Origin: Alphaproteobacteria bacterium
GTDB taxonomy: Bacteria > Pseudomonadota > Alphaproteobacteria > JAEULC01
Reading direction: 5' to 3'
NCBI GenBank assembly: GCA_020851015.1
Contig: JADZDN010000278.1
Coordinates: 8,575-72,574 of the forward strand
Length of the DNA stretch: 64,000 nucleotides
Shown piece after piece: positions 23,552-31,288 of the stretch; positions within the stretch are counted from its first letter, which is position 1; each line of letters starts with the position of its first letter. The notes beneath the pieces were generated by a model, which searched no databases, was not told the origin of the DNA, and saw only the letters and a program-made list of their open reading frames with translations. Both the position numbers and the translations under genes were made by a program.

Positions 23552-25720
23552 CTACTGCACGATGACGATCTCGACATCGCCGGCCCGTCCCTGCACATCG
23601 ACCGTAACCCCGTCGCCCTGCCGGCGGCAGAGGAGGTCGACGCCGGCTCCGCCCATGGTCAGGCCGCCGAGGGCGATCTGGTCCACCGCTTGCGGCAGCC
23701 GCGGTCGTCGCAGCCGGATTTGGCGCTCGCGGGGGCGGAAATCGATGCCCAGCAGACTACCGAGGACGGCGTATACGGCACCGCAGGACCACGCCTGGGG
23801 CGAACAGGCGACCGGATAGCCGGTCGGTCCCTGGTTCGGTCGCCGCGCGAAACCGCAGAAGAGCTCGGGCAGCCGGTGCAGATCGAAAGACGTCGCAGCA
23901 TCCAGCAAGTCCTGCGCGAGGCGACCAAGCTCGGCCTGCGCACCGATGCGGGCAAGCCCAAGCGCGATCAGGGAATTGTCATGCGGCCAGACGGACCCGT
24001 TGTGATACGACATCGGATTGAAGCGGGCTTGGCCGTCGGCAATCGTACGCACGCCCCAGCCAGAATAGGAATGCCCATCGAAAAGCCGGTCCACGACCGG
24101 CTTTTCGCGCTGGGGCAGCGCGATGCCGGTAAGCAGGGCATGGCCGGCGTTCGACGACACCACGGCGCAGGGCTGCTTCCTGCCGTCCAGCGCTAAGGCA
24201 TAGGTGCCGATTTCGTCGCACCAGAACGCCTGGTCGAAGCGTTCGCGCAGCCTCGCGGCGCGGTCGAGCAGATCGGTTTCCTGCGCGTCGTCTCCGAGCG
24301 CGGTCGCGAGTCGGGCGGCCGCGATCCAGGCGCCGTATACATAGGCCTGCACCTCGCACAGGGCGATCGGCGGTTCGGCCAGTTCGCCGTTACGATGGAA
24401 GATCGCGTCGTGCGAATCCTTCCACCCCTGATTCCGCAGACCATGGCGCGTGTTCGACTGGTATTCGACGAAGCCGTCGCCGTCCACGTCGCCGGGCCCC
24501 GCTATCCAGCCCAGCGCGGCGCGTATCTGCGGCCAGATTTCGCGGATCAGGTCGGTATCATCGGTGCGCTGGTGGTAGGCGCCGGCCAGCATCACGAAGA
24601 GCGGCGTGGCGTCCACGCTGCCGTAGTACTGCTTGAAAGGCACTTCGCCCAGGTTCGCCATCTCTCCGCTGCGGGCCTCGTGCAGTATCTTTCCCGGCAT
24701 GGCGTCCGCGGCGCGGTCCGCGAATCCAGCCTGGGTCGCGGCAAGAAAGCGCAGGACTCCGCGCGCGATCTCGGGCGCCGCCCAAAGCGTCTGCATGGCC
24801 GTTATGAGGCCGTCCCGCCCGAACGGCGCGGCGAACCAGGGGATGCCGGCAAAAGGATAGGGACCATGCGGCGTCTCCGTCACCAGCATCTGCAGGTCGG
24901 ACCGGGACCGCAACAGCCACTGGCTCATCGCGGGATCGCGCGACCGCAGCGTGGCGCCCATCGGGCCATGATGGGCCTCCGGCTCGGACACCGCCGGCAC
25001 ATCCGGCCGCGGGGCGTCCGACCGGCAATTGACGACGATCTCGGTCTTCCAGCTCTGGTTCGCCTGCAGGGTCACGCGATATTCGGCGCCCTCGCGGGCG
25101 AGGCGATGGGGTAGCGGGTCGAAGCAAACCTCGGTATGGCGCGCAATGTCGTCCAGCCCGACATAGGAGTAGACCGCCGTGGAAGACCGGATCTCCGGCG
25201 GCGGAAATCGGCCCCGCCGTGCGCGGCTGATGCCACGCACCTCGAACATGTCGGCGAAGTCGGCGCCGATGCTGAACTTGCAGACGACCTCGAGCGGAAA
25301 GGCGGCGAAGCAAGTCAACGTCAACGTTATATGCAGCGCATCATCGACGATCCGCGCCTGGCGGAGCATGTGGACCGAACTTCGGGCAAGTCGGAGATGA
25401 TCGCCCTCGTACAAGTCCGGGTTCGTGAGGTCGGCGGAGAAAGTGCGATTGTCGCTGAGGATCGACGAGTGGAGCAGCACCGGCCGTATTCCATTCACCG
25501 TCAGCAGCAGATGGCCAAGGAACCGCGTGTCGGCGATATAGAATCCCTCCGGTCCTGGACCGAGCGCCTGGATGTCGCCGAAATCATCGCAAACCAGGAA
25601 GGCGGCGCCGGACTTCAGCGTCCGCCGCGCCGGGCTGTGGTTCGTCGCCCCCGGCTGAACATAGTAGGGACTTGAGGCTTCGCCGGCCGGCGTATCGATC
25701 GCGGTAGCTGGCACTGCCAC
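23552..25720 (-). CDS. Amylo-alpha-1,6-glucosidase / glycogen debranching-type glycoside hydrolase
   Basis: This 722-residue protein has an N-terminal GDE_N-type beta domain (about 35–240; GAAFLVCDDFGDIQALGPGP, YIADTRFLGHLLLTVNGIRP) and a C-terminal six-hairpin catalytic domain (about 285–690). The latter shows FAGIPWFAAPFGRDGLITAM, FVEYQSNTRHGLRNQGWKDS and NPMSYHNGSVWPHDNSLIAL, which carry the acidic and Trp residues conserved in these enzymes. They cleave alpha-1,6 or related linkages in glucans. It follows the glycosyltransferase gene by only 3 bp, so both are made together from the EcfG promoter at 26806. The target glycan is not known. Confidence 0.88.
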   Translation of the reverse strand: MAVPATAIDTPAGEASSPYYVQPGATNHSPARRTLKSGAAFLVCDDFGDIQALGPGPEGFYIADTRFLGHLLLTVNGIRPVLLHSSILSDNRTFSADLTNPDLYEGDHLRLARSSVHMLRQARIVDDALHITLTLTCFAAFPLEVVCKFSIGADFADMFEVRGISRARRGRFPPPEIRSSTAVYSYVGLDDIARHTEVCFDPLPHRLAREGAEYRVTLQANQSWKTEIVVNCRSDAPRPDVPAVSEPEAHHGPMGATLRSRDPAMSQWLLRSRSDLQMLVTETPHGPYPFAGIPWFAAPFGRDGLITAMQTLWAAPEIARGVLRFLAATQAGFADRAADAMPGKILHEARSGEMANLGEVPFKQYYGSVDATPLFVMLAGAYHQRTDDTDLIREIWPQIRAALGWIAGPGDVDGDGFVEYQSNTRHGLRNQGWKDSHDAIFHRNGELAEPPIALCEVQAYVYGAWIAAARLATALGDDAQETDLLDRAARLRERFDQAFWCDEIGTYALALDGRKQPCAVVSSNAGHALLTGIALPQREKPVVDRLFDGHSYSGWGVRTIADGQARFNPMSYHNGSVWPHDNSLIALGLARIGAQAELGRLAQDLLDAATSFDLHRLPELFCGFARRPNQGPTGYPVACSPQAWSCGAVYAVLGSLLGIDFRPRERQIRLRRPRLPQAVDQIALGGLTMGGAGVDLLCRRQGDGVTVDVQGRAGDVEIVIVQ

Positions 25721-25723
25721 GAG

Positions 25724-26776
25724 CTAGTCCGCCGCCAGCACGACGGGCCGCCGCGCCTCGGCGAGATGCTTGTAGAGCGCCAAGTACTGCCGGGTCATCC
25801 GATTGGCGGTGAAGCGACGGTCGAATTCCGCGCGGACCGCGCGCCGGTCGATGCGATCCAGCCGCCCGATCGCCGCCGCCGCCTCGGCCTCGGTTTCCAC
25901 TACGTAACCCGTCAACCCGTGCTGGACGACCTCGGACACCGAGCCGCGGCGGCGGGCGATGACAGGGGTCCCGCACGCCATGGCTTCGATCATGACCAGC
26001 CCGAACGGCTCGGGCCAATCGATCGGAAACAGGAGCGCCGCGGCGCCCCCAAGCAGATCCTGCTTTAGCTTCCCGCCGATCTCGCCCAGGAACTCGATAT
26101 CCGGGTGGTCAAGCAGCGGGGCGACCACCTGCTCGAAGTATGCTTTGTCGACAATGTCGACCTTGGCGCCGATCTTCAGGGGCATCCCAACTTCCAACGC
26201 AATCCGGATGGCGGAGTCCAGCCCCTTCTCCGGGGCGGCACGACCGAGGAACGCCAGGTAGTCGCCCGGGCCCGCGGCGAAGTCGAGCAGCCCGGGCGGC
26301 AGCCCGTGATTGATATTGGCGGCCCAGTTCAGGTCCGGCAGGGGCCGCCGCTGCTCCATGGTCAGCGATACGAAAGGGGATGCATGAAAACGACCCAGCA
26401 CCGCGCCGTAGTCGGCGAAATCCAGCCGGCCATGCAAGGTGGTCAGATAGGGCGTTGCCACCCGGCTCAAGACCGGAAGGGGAAGGTATTCAATATGGGA
26501 ATGGATGATGTCGAATTCGGCCGCCCGCCGGCCCACGTCCTCGATCATGGCCAGGTGCAATGCCAAGGGGTCGCGGCACCAGTCGCTGGTCCGCAACGAG
26601 GTTCGCGCGCCCGCTACGAGCTTTGCACTGGTCACCGAATCCGCGCTGGCGAAGAGGGTGACGTCGTGGCCCAGCCGTACCAGTTCTTCCGTGAGATAGG
26701 ACACAATCCGTTCCGTCCCGCCATAACGCTGTGGTGGAACGGATTCGTGAAGCGGCGAAATCTGGGCGATGCGCAC
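25724..26776 (-). CDS. GT4-type glycosyltransferase
   Basis: This 350-residue GT-B fold enzyme starts at a GTG preceded by AGGAGGG. The N-terminal half has the acceptor-side loop VPPQRYGGTERIVSYLTEEL and IIHSHIEYLPL. The C-terminal half has the donor-binding motif EPFGLVMIEAMACGTPVIA with the EX7E glutamates. GT4 enzymes move a sugar from a nucleotide or phosphate donor. Together with the debranching-type hydrolase 3 bp downstream it forms a two-gene unit under an exact EcfG promoter. Roles in a stress glycan or compatible-solute glycoside are possible. Confidence 0.88.
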   Translation of the reverse strand: MRIAQISPLHESVPPQRYGGTERIVSYLTEELVRLGHDVTLFASADSVTSAKLVAGARTSLRTSDWCRDPLALHLAMIEDVGRRAAEFDIIHSHIEYLPLPVLSRVATPYLTTLHGRLDFADYGAVLGRFHASPFVSLTMEQRRPLPDLNWAANINHGLPPGLLDFAAGPGDYLAFLGRAAPEKGLDSAIRIALEVGMPLKIGAKVDIVDKAYFEQVVAPLLDHPDIEFLGEIGGKLKQDLLGGAAALLFPIDWPEPFGLVMIEAMACGTPVIARRRGSVSEVVQHGLTGYVVETEAEAAAAIGRLDRIDRRAVRAEFDRRFTANRMTRQYLALYKHLAEARRPVVLAAD

Positions 26777-26805
26777 CTGCTTGCCCTCCTTTGGGGCGAA
26801 ATATT

Positions 26806-26831
26806 AACGCCTGGCTGGAACGCCAGGTTCC
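26806..26831 (-). promoter_or_regulatory. EcfG (GSR) promoter, exact match, with palindrome in spacer
   Basis: GGAAC (26831–26827), 17 nt, CGTT (26809–26806) on the − strand, 30 nt before the glycosyltransferase start. The spacer itself contains CCTGGC and GCCAGG as a 6-bp inverted repeat around a 6-base loop. Confidence 0.85.
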
Positions 26832-26849
26832 GGTAAGCCACTGAACGTG

Positions 26850-27335
26850 CTAGCGGCGGCGCCGATCGCGCTGGCAGATCTCGGCCAGGGCCTGTGCAGC
26901 CGCGAAGTCGGTCCCGCGCATGATGGCGATATCACTCAACGATATGATGCCGACCAGGCGCTCGCCTCGGTCGAGAACAGGCAGGCGCCTGACCTTGGAC
27001 GCCGACATTCGGCAGGCGGCGTCCGTGACCGTCTCGTCGCTGTAACAACTTGCCACGCCTGTCGACATCATCTCGCGAACATAGGCCTCGTCGGGGTCGA
27101 TTCCCTTGCTGACGGCGCGCACCACGATATCGCGGTCCGTGATGATCCCGACGAGGCGGCCGTGTTCGAGTACGGGCAGCGCGCCGCAATCGTTCGACAG
27201 CATCCGCTTCGCGGCGTCGTGCAACGAGTCTTCCGGAGCCGCCGCCTTGACGCCGGGCGTCATTATTTCGCGGACGAGACGGCCGTCCCCCGCCGCTTCG
27301 GATTCGGACGGGCGAGCGCCGACCGCCGACGACAT
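26850..27335 (-). CDS. Tandem CBS-domain protein
   Basis: This 161-residue protein has two CBS domains (about 22–75 and 86–145): VREIMTPGVKAAAPEDSLHD, GALPVLEHGRLVGIITDRDI, then VREMMSTGVASCYSDETVTD and RLPVLDRGERLVGIISLSDI. CBS pairs bind adenosine nucleotides and usually regulate partners; stand-alone ones are common stress-regulon members. The ATG lies 5 bp after the stop of the PRC-barrel gene, so the two are one operon under the EcfG promoter at 27760. The ribosome-binding site is weak, in keeping with coupled translation. Confidence 0.9.
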   Translation of the reverse strand: MSSAVGARPSESEAAGDGRLVREIMTPGVKAAAPEDSLHDAAKRMLSNDCGALPVLEHGRLVGIITDRDIVVRAVSKGIDPDEAYVREMMSTGVASCYSDETVTDAACRMSASKVRRLPVLDRGERLVGIISLSDIAIMRGTDFAAAQALAEICQRDRRRR

Positions 27336-27340
27336 CGGTT

Positions 27341-27724
27341 CTACCGCGACGCGTAGGTGAATTCGGGAAAGGTCTTCATCCGTTCCTTGGTCGCACCGGG
27401 CAGCAAGCCCGTGTTCTCGCGCCAGGAAATCGACTCGTAAGGAACCGCCACCAAGCGCGTGCCGACACCCAGGAAGCCGCCAACGGAAACGATCGCGACA
27501 ACCGCGCGATCGTCGGCGCGGATCACCAGGTCGTCGATCTTGCCGACGGCCTCGTTCGCCTCGTTGACGACCGACGCACCGATGATCTTCGAGGCGCGAT
27601 AGCCTTTCATGATCGTGGCCGGCTCGACGACGGTGACCTTGCTCACGTTCGCAGTCTGCGCGGCCAGCGGGTTGGCCTGGACAAGCAGCAACGCAAGCGC
27701 GGCCGCGCCGGTATTCTTCAGCAT
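27341..27724 (-). CDS. Exported PRC-barrel protein
   Basis: This 127-residue protein starts at an ATG after AAAGGAGAGG. A signal peptide of about 21 residues ends LAA. The mature region is one PRC barrel: MKGYRASKIIGASVVNEANE, GKIDDLVIRADDRAVVAIVS, then VAVPYESISW. PRC barrels mediate protein binding; exported versions are frequent in alphaproteobacterial stress regulons, with no known activity. An exact EcfG promoter lies 36 nt upstream, and the CBS gene follows. Confidence 0.9.
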   Translation of the reverse strand: MLKNTGAAALALLLVQANPLAAQTANVSKVTVVEPATIMKGYRASKIIGASVVNEANEAVGKIDDLVIRADDRAVVAIVSVGGFLGVGTRLVAVPYESISWRENTGLLPGATKERMKTFPEFTYASR

Positions 27725-27759
27725 AATCCTCTCCTTTGTCGCAGCAGGATAACGACGCC

Positions 27760-27785
27760 AACGCCTTGGACAGGGCCTGCGTTCC
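27760..27785 (-). promoter_or_regulatory. EcfG (GSR) promoter, exact match
   Basis: GGAAC (27785–27781), 17 nt, CGTT (27763–27760) on the − strand, for the PRC-barrel/CBS operon. Confidence 0.85.
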
Positions 27786-27832
27786 TCGGGCGACACAGAT
27801 GCGCCGCGGCAACGCCATCTTCGCTTCGCCGT

Positions 27833-27857
27833 GAAACGCTTTCCGGATTCGGCAGTT
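27833..27857 (+). promoter_or_regulatory. Weak EcfG-like promoter
   Basis: GAAAC (27833–27837), 16 nt, AGTT (27854–27857): two mismatches overall, but at the right distance (33 nt) from the paralogue C start. Confidence 0.3.
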
Positions 27858-27889
27858 AATGCCGGGGGGCCTACCGCTGGAGGACTCTG

Positions 27890-28366
27890 ATGAAGAACCT
27901 GCTTTTGGCAGCGACGGCGCTTGTGGCCCTTGCGTCGCCGGCGCTTGCCGCTTCGGACACGGCCTGCAAGGCCGAGTGGGACAAGGCCGACGCCAATCGC
28001 GATGGCGTCCTGACCGGCGCCGAAGCCGACCCTTACATGGCGCGGATGGCCACGCCGCCGCAGGACGGGCGCATCACCCCCGCGATCTTCATGTCGGCCT
28101 GTCAGTCCGACCGGTTTACGACCGCGGGCGCGACAGGCGGAACCGCCGTGAGCACCCAGACCGCGAAAACCGATCCGGGCGCCCCGCTGGCGGGCGCCAA
28201 CAGCTTCACGGAATCGCAGGCGCGCGATCGCATCGTAAACGCCGGCTATTCCGACGTGTCGGGACTCCGCAAGGACGACCAGGGCATCTGGCGCGGCACG
28301 GCCAAGAAGAACGGCGCGCAAACCAACGTCGCCGTCGACTATCGCGGCAACGTGGTCGCGCAGTAG
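27890..28366 (+). CDS. Secreted protein with EF-hand-like loop and PepSY-like C-terminal domain (paralogue C)
   Basis: This 158-residue protein starts at an ATG after GGAGG. A signal peptide of about 20 residues ends ALA. Residues about 32–46 form a single EF-hand-like calcium loop (DKADANRDGVLTGAE). After a Thr/Ala-rich linker, the last 55 residues repeat the tail of paralogues A and B: ARDRIVNAGYSDVSGLRKDD, then GIWRGTAKKNG and a final strand. It lacks the cysteines of the other two. The YflT-like gene follows by 27 bp. Possibly a calcium-binding periplasmic protein. Confidence 0.78.
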   Translation: MKNLLLAATALVALASPALAASDTACKAEWDKADANRDGVLTGAEADPYMARMATPPQDGRITPAIFMSACQSDRFTTAGATGGTAVSTQTAKTDPGAPLAGANSFTESQARDRIVNAGYSDVSGLRKDDQGIWRGTAKKNGAQTNVAVDYRGNVVAQ

Positions 28367-28393
28367 CACCCACACCTGGAAGAGGAACCGATC

Positions 28394-29002
28394 ATGACGA
28401 CTATCTCGCGAGTATATGACAGCTGGGATCAGGCGCAGAGCGCCGTGCGCGCCTTGCAGGCCGACGGCACGCCCGCATCGGAAATCAGCGTTGTCGCCAA
28501 CAAGTACATCGACGATCGCTATGCCAATGCCCGCCCCGTGGAGGCCGACGAGCCGTCCGCCACCGGCATCGGCACGGGCACCGGCGCGGCGGTTGGCGGC
28601 GGCGTCGGCCTGCTCACCGGACTTGGCCTGATGGCAATCCCCGGCCTGGGCCCCGTCGTGGCGGCGGGCTGGCTGGCGTCGACCGCCGCCGGGGCGGCCG
28701 CCGGCGCAGCGACCGGCGGGATCGTGGGTGCGCTGGTCGATTCCGGCGAGGACGACACGACCGCCAATGTCTACGCCGAATCGGTTCGGCGCGGCGGCAC
28801 CATGGTGACCGTGCGTACCGACGAGTCGCGGCGCTCGGACGTCGAGCAGGTGCTGAACCGCTACCAGCCCGTCGACTACAAGAGCCGCGCGGCCGAGTAC
28901 GGCGCTGGCGGATGGCGGGCCTTCGACGAAAGCGCAGGCCCTTACCAGCCGAACGCAAGCGAAGTCGAGCGCATCCGGCGCAAATGGACCGACGCGGCCT
29001 AA
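28394..29002 (+). CDS. YflT-type general stress protein with glycine-zipper membrane segments
   Basis: This 202-residue protein begins with a heat-induced stress protein YflT-like domain (about 1–45: ISRVYDSWDQAQSAVRALQA, then a Glu-Ile-Ser-Val-Val strand). Next come two Gly/Ala-rich hydrophobic segments (about 56–118; GTGTGAAVGGGVGLLTGLGL). The second half of the split domain follows (GTMVTVRTDESRRSDVEQVL, about 133–155), and then a hydrophilic tail. GAGGAACC precedes the ATG. It probably shares a transcript with paralogue C upstream. Such proteins are general stress markers with unknown mechanism. Confidence 0.85.
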   Translation: MTTISRVYDSWDQAQSAVRALQADGTPASEISVVANKYIDDRYANARPVEADEPSATGIGTGTGAAVGGGVGLLTGLGLMAIPGLGPVVAAGWLASTAAGAAAGAATGGIVGALVDSGEDDTTANVYAESVRRGGTMVTVRTDESRRSDVEQVLNRYQPVDYKSRAAEYGAGGWRAFDESAGPYQPNASEVERIRRKWTDAA

Positions 29003-29078
29003 CTGCGTCTGATGGTCGCGAAAGGGCTTCGCCAGCGCCGGCGGAGCCCTTCTCCTTTGCGCGCCAGACGGACGTGCC

Positions 29079-29104
29079 GCAACCCCCGATCCATCAACCC
29101 CGTT
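29079..29104 (+). promoter_or_regulatory. EcfG-like promoter, one mismatch in −35
   Basis: GCAAC (29079–29083), 17 nt, CGTT (29101–29104), 68 nt before the DUF6496 gene. Confidence 0.45.
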
Positions 29105-29171
29105 TCGGCTACATCGCCTTCACGGCGCGAATGGGGGTCGCAACGAGGCAAGCGCCTCAAAGGAGACAACG

Positions 29172-29378
29172 ATGGCCGAAAGAAGGAAACGCCGGTATTC
29201 CCGCAGCAGCGGCAGCGATGTGAAGAAGGAGATGCACCGATACAAACGAGGCACGGCCAAGAGTGGCCCTGGCGGGAAGGGCGGGAAAGTGAAGAGCCGG
29301 AAGCAGGCGATCGCGATCGCCCTGTCCAAAGCGCGGAAAAAGGGCAAGAAAGTGCCGAGCAAGCGCAAGGCGTCCTAG
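29172..29378 (+). CDS. DUF6496-type small basic protein
   Basis: This 68-residue, very basic protein starts at an ATG after AAAGGAG. It has the family pattern YSRSSGSDVKKEMHRYKRGT followed by GKVKSRKQAIAIALSKARKK. The middle QAIAIALSKAR helix flanked by Lys-rich stretches recalls histone-like or plasmid-type small proteins, and nucleic-acid binding is plausible but not shown. A GCAAC-type EcfG-like promoter precedes it. A GC-rich hairpin follows the stop by 25 bp. Confidence 0.85.
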   Translation: MAERRKRRYSRSSGSDVKKEMHRYKRGTAKSGPGGKGGKVKSRKQAIAIALSKARKKGKKVPSKRKAS

Positions 29379-29396
29379 TTTCCTTCCGAAATGCTC

Positions 29397-29425
29397 AAAA
29401 AAACGGCCGCCATTCCTGGCGGCCG
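29397..29425 (-). terminator. Hairpin with T tract on the − strand
   Basis: An 8-bp stem (CGGCCGCC / GGCGGCCG, 6-base loop) is followed on the − strand by seven T. No − strand gene ends here, so on the + strand it may simply end the DUF6496 transcript without a U tract. Confidence 0.5.
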
Positions 29426-29520
29426 AGTGTAGGGAGGGGACCGAGGCGCCAAACGCCTTGGTGGAGTTGCAAAGCGATCGGGTATGGGTGGGTTCCGGCA
29501 CAGGTTTCAGATTTCGCCCG

Positions 29521-29546
29521 GGAACTTCGGCCGACGGGCATGCGTT
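29521..29546 (+). promoter_or_regulatory. EcfG (GSR) promoter, exact match
   Basis: GGAAC (29521–29525), 17 nt, CGTT (29543–29546), 48 nt before the NRAMP-type gene. Confidence 0.8.
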
Positions 29547-29593
29547 CGTTGCCCGATTTTGCGCCGGCAATCCGAACAGCGGGGTAACGGGAC

Positions 29594-30901
29594 GTGACGA
29601 CGGGCACCGAAGCTGCGACGGATCGCCAGGCGAATGGCGATCCAAACGCGCCGTCCGCGAAGCGGAGTGTGCTGGGCACCCTTGGTCCGGGACTCGTTAC
29701 CGGCGCGGCGGACGACGACCCCAGCGGCATCGCCACCTACAGCCAGGTGGGTGCCCAGTTCGGCTATGGATTGGGCTGGACGCTACTGTTCAGCTTCCCG
29801 CTGATGACGGTCATACAGGCGATCAGCGCGCGCATCGGATGCGTCACGGGCTGCGGCATCGCACAGAATCTACGGCGGCACTACCCCGCGCCGCTGCTAT
29901 GGGCGGTCGTCTCGCTGCTGGTCGTCGCGAACGTGGTGAACCTGGGGGCCGATCTCGGTGCGATGGGTGCGGCGCTGCACCTGCTCGTCGGCGGGCCCGA
30001 GCTGATCTACACGATCCTTTTCGGCCTGACCTGCGCCGTACTGGAAATCTACGTCAGCTACGCGCGCTACGCCAGCATACTCAAATGGACGACGCTTTCC
30101 CTATTCGCCTATGTGGCGGTCGCATTCGCTGCCGGCGTACCGTGGGGAACGGCCCTCTACCACACCGTCGTGCCCGAGATCACCCTCGACGGATCGCACG
30201 CAATGGCTATCGTTGCCATTCTTGGCACGACCATCAGCCCCTACCTGTTTTTCTGGCAGGCCGGACAGGAAGTCGAGGAGCAGCGGCGGCGCCACGTCAA
30301 GCCGCTTTGCGTGGCGCCGCGCCAGGCCGGAGACGAGCTTTCCCGGATCCGGCTCGACACCGTGGTCGGCATGGGTGTCTCCAATCTGATCGCGCTGTTC
30401 ATCGTGTTCGCCGCCGCGGCCACATTGAACGCGAAAGGCATCACCGAAATTCAGACGTCGGCAGAGGCGGCAGAAGCGCTTCGGCCGGTCGCCGGTGACG
30501 CAGCGTTCTTCCTGTTCGCGGCGGGAATCGTGGGCACCGGCATGCTGGCCGTCCCGGTCCTTGCCGGCTCGGTTGCCTATGCCGTCAGCGAAATGTTCCG
30601 GTGGAAGGAAGGCCTGAACGAGCGGCCGCGGCAGGCGAAGGCCTTCTATGCCGTCATTGCCGCCACGACCCTGGCCGGCGTGGCATTGAACTTCGCGGCG
30701 ATCGACCCGATGAAGGCACTCTATTGGAGCGCGGTCGTCAACGGCGTGCTGGCTGCCCCCCTCATGGCCATCATGATGCTGATCGCGACGAACCGCCAGA
30801 TCATGGGTCGCCTGACGCTCAACCTGCCCATGCTGGCGGGCGGATGGCTGGCCACGCTGGCGATGGCCGCCGCCACGACAGCATTCTTCGTCGCAGACTA
30901 A
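29594..30901 (+). CDS. NRAMP-family divalent metal transporter-like protein
   Basis: This 435-residue protein starts at a GTG and has about eleven membrane helices. The first carries the family's metal-site motif in the variant form AADDDPSGIATYS (Asp-Pro-Ser-Gly in place of Asp-Pro-Gly-Asn). The sixth has LGTTISPYLFFWQA instead of the Met-Pro-His form of classical Mn/Fe NRAMPs. These changes mark the NRAMP-related subgroups, some of which move Mg or other ions, so the metal is uncertain. An exact EcfG promoter suggests induction during stress. It is convergent with the small zinc-ribbon gene. Confidence 0.85.
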   Translation: MTTGTEAATDRQANGDPNAPSAKRSVLGTLGPGLVTGAADDDPSGIATYSQVGAQFGYGLGWTLLFSFPLMTVIQAISARIGCVTGCGIAQNLRRHYPAPLLWAVVSLLVVANVVNLGADLGAMGAALHLLVGGPELIYTILFGLTCAVLEIYVSYARYASILKWTTLSLFAYVAVAFAAGVPWGTALYHTVVPEITLDGSHAMAIVAILGTTISPYLFFWQAGQEVEEQRRRHVKPLCVAPRQAGDELSRIRLDTVVGMGVSNLIALFIVFAAAATLNAKGITEIQTSAEAAEALRPVAGDAAFFLFAAGIVGTGMLAVPVLAGSVAYAVSEMFRWKEGLNERPRQAKAFYAVIAATTLAGVALNFAAIDPMKALYWSAVVNGVLAAPLMAIMMLIATNRQIMGRLTLNLPMLAGGWLATLAMAAATTAFFVAD

Positions 30902-30910
30902 GGACGGGGA

Positions 30911-31150
30911 CTATACGCTGGTCCGGTCGACGGCGCCGGTCGTCCCGCTTTCCCGGGCGCAATGGGCACAGCAGAAGATTTTGCCGCTGTCCTCGATACC
31001 GTGACCGACGATCCGGCATGCGCAATGGGCACAGCGCGGTGCCAGCGCATGGATCGCGCATTCGAAGCTGTCGAAAGTCTGCGATCGTCCGTCCTGGGAC
31101 ACCAGGAAAGCCTTGTCATAGTCGTTTCCGCAAACCACGCAGCGCGCCAT
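30911..31150 (-). CDS. Small cysteine-rich (zinc-ribbon/metallothionein-like) protein
   Basis: This 79-residue protein starts at an ATG preceded by AAAGGAGG. It has four Cys pairs or single Cys spaced as metal knuckles: CVVCGNDYDKAF, FECAIHALAP, CAHCACRI and FCCAHC, plus His residues. The order suggests one or two zinc sites. Similar proteins in databases carry the label prokaryotic metallothionein, as I recall. Two EcfG-like promoters lie upstream (31181 and 31219). It is convergent with the metal transporter gene, so metal handling during stress is a fair guess. Confidence 0.8.
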   Translation of the reverse strand: MARCVVCGNDYDKAFLVSQDGRSQTFDSFECAIHALAPRCAHCACRIVGHGIEDSGKIFCCAHCARESGTTGAVDRTSV

Positions 31151-31180
31151 GCCGGCCTCCTTTAGCGAGTGTGCCGACGC

Positions 31181-31205
31181 AACGGCCAGGACGGGCGGCG
31201 GTTGC
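31181..31205 (-). promoter_or_regulatory. EcfG-like promoter, one mismatch in −35
   Basis: GCAAC (31205–31201), 16 nt, CGTT (31184–31181) on the − strand, 31 nt before the cysteine-rich protein's start. Confidence 0.5.
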
Positions 31206-31218
31206 ATTCCCGGGCACC

Positions 31219-31243
31219 AACGCGACCCTGCGTGCAACGTTTC
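31219..31243 (-). promoter_or_regulatory. Second EcfG-like promoter, one mismatch
   Basis: GAAAC (31243–31239), 16 nt, CGTT (31222–31219) on the − strand. It overlaps the + strand promoter at 31234 by 10 bp. Confidence 0.35.
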
Positions 31244-31259
31244 CGTCAGGTCCCACGTT
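31234..31259 (+). promoter_or_regulatory. EcfG-like promoter, one mismatch in −35
   Basis: GCAAC (31234–31238), 17 nt, CGTT (31256–31259) on the + strand, 30 nt before the 25-codon gene and thereby ahead of ligD. Confidence 0.5.
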
Positions 31260-31288
31260 ACAGCAGCACCAACAGGGGAGTTTCGATC

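Noticed and set aside
27345..28375. Long − strand frames joining the CBS and PRC-barrel genes to upstream sequence
   Set aside because: They are out-of-frame or promoter-spanning extensions; signal peptide and ribosome-binding sites fix the real starts at 27335 and 27724.
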